A DNA stretch of 6,231 nucleotides from Hyphomicrobiales bacterium (lineage in GTDB: Bacteria; Pseudomonadota; Alphaproteobacteria; Rhizobiales; Afifellaceae): NCBI GenBank assembly GCA_013812985.1, contig JACCSN010000429.1:1-6231 (forward strand), written 5' to 3'. Each line of letters begins with the position of its first letter. Within the stretch, counting starts at the first letter, position 1. Positions 6,155 to 6,231 of the stretch are shown one piece after another. A program made the position numbers and the translations under genes. The notes below the pieces were generated by a model. That model was not told the origin of the DNA. It searched no databases and saw only the letters and a list, made by a program, of their open reading frames with translations.

Positions 6155-6231
6155 ATGTCGAATGTGACCATCACCGTGAACGGGCGATCCGTGTCGCGGG
6201 AGGTCGAGGACCGGACGCTCTTGGTCCAGTT
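6155..6231 (+). CDS. coxS: CO-dehydrogenase-type small subunit (2Fe-2S), first 25 codons
   Basis: Only the N-terminus is in the window: MSNVTITVNGRSVSREVEDR and then TLLVQ. The pattern 'I-T-V-N-G-x-x-V-x-x-x-V-x-x-R-T-L-L-V' is the start of the ferredoxin-like domain of molybdenum hydroxylase small subunits (CoxS and its relatives in the xanthine dehydrogenase family), which pass electrons through two [2Fe-2S] clusters. The cluster cysteines lie beyond the window. AAGGGGAGGG (6140-6149) precedes the ATG by 5 bases. The position right after coxG supports CoxS, but whether the enzyme oxidises CO or is a related form II or other hydroxylase depends on the large subunit, which is not visible. Confidence 0.82.
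   Translation, partial: MSNVTITVNGRSVSREVEDRTLLVQ

Noticed and set aside
5065..6174. Minus-strand open frame of 369 codons opposite coxG
   Set aside because: It is the complement of a well-supported gene, its product is Arg/Gly-rich without motifs, and it has no binding site. It is open only because of high GC content.

Overview
The window is GC-rich and compact. Nothing in it names a species. The gene families fit an alphaproteobacterium, possibly of the Hyphomicrobiales (Rhizobiales) type: a cox-type molybdenum hydroxylase locus, a cysQ phosphatase, a short COG1092-like methyltransferase and an MMPL/RND exporter. This placement is an inference from gene content only.

Layout, left to right. 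Positions 1-452 (minus) hold the N-terminal 150 residues of an MMPL/RND-type membrane exporter that runs out of the window. Positions 453-1039 have no intact gene. The recognisable content there is a decayed manC (mannose-1-phosphate guanylyltransferase) on the plus strand: its GGGGTRLWPLSR nucleotide-binding start is joined, out of frame, to a piece from near the end of the transferase domain, with the middle lost. Positions 1040-2380 (minus) encode a 446-residue stand-alone ATP-grasp ligase of unknown substrate. Positions 2518-5047 (minus) are a tight three-gene operon transcribed in the order cysQ, class I SAM methyltransferase (RlmI-like), SpoU/TrmH-family RNA methyltransferase. Both junctions are 4-base ATGA overlaps. 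From 5173 the plus strand carries coxG and then the first 25 codons of coxS, the start of a carbon-monoxide-dehydrogenase-like (molybdenum hydroxylase) operon that continues beyond the window.

How the genes relate. The cysQ operon looks like housekeeping: one phosphatase that removes the sulfate-assimilation by-product PAP, and two RNA-modification enzymes translated in coupling with it. The cox genes diverge from it across a 125-base spacer with a very good ribosome binding site and a weak candidate promoter. CoxG here is long: an N-terminal SRPBCC domain, a proline-rich linker containing five hexapeptide repeats, and a C-terminal membrane anchor. The left third looks like an eroding accessory segment, in which a sugar-nucleotide gene has decayed next to an ATP-grasp gene whose function cannot be read from its context.

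I found no tRNA, rRNA, CRISPR array, insertion sequence, attachment site or convincing rho-independent terminator. I see no clearly new multi-gene system. The items most worth a second look are the ATP-grasp enzyme, the coupled cysQ/methyltransferase trio, the cysteine-lacking methyltransferase, and the repeat-bearing, membrane-anchored CoxG.
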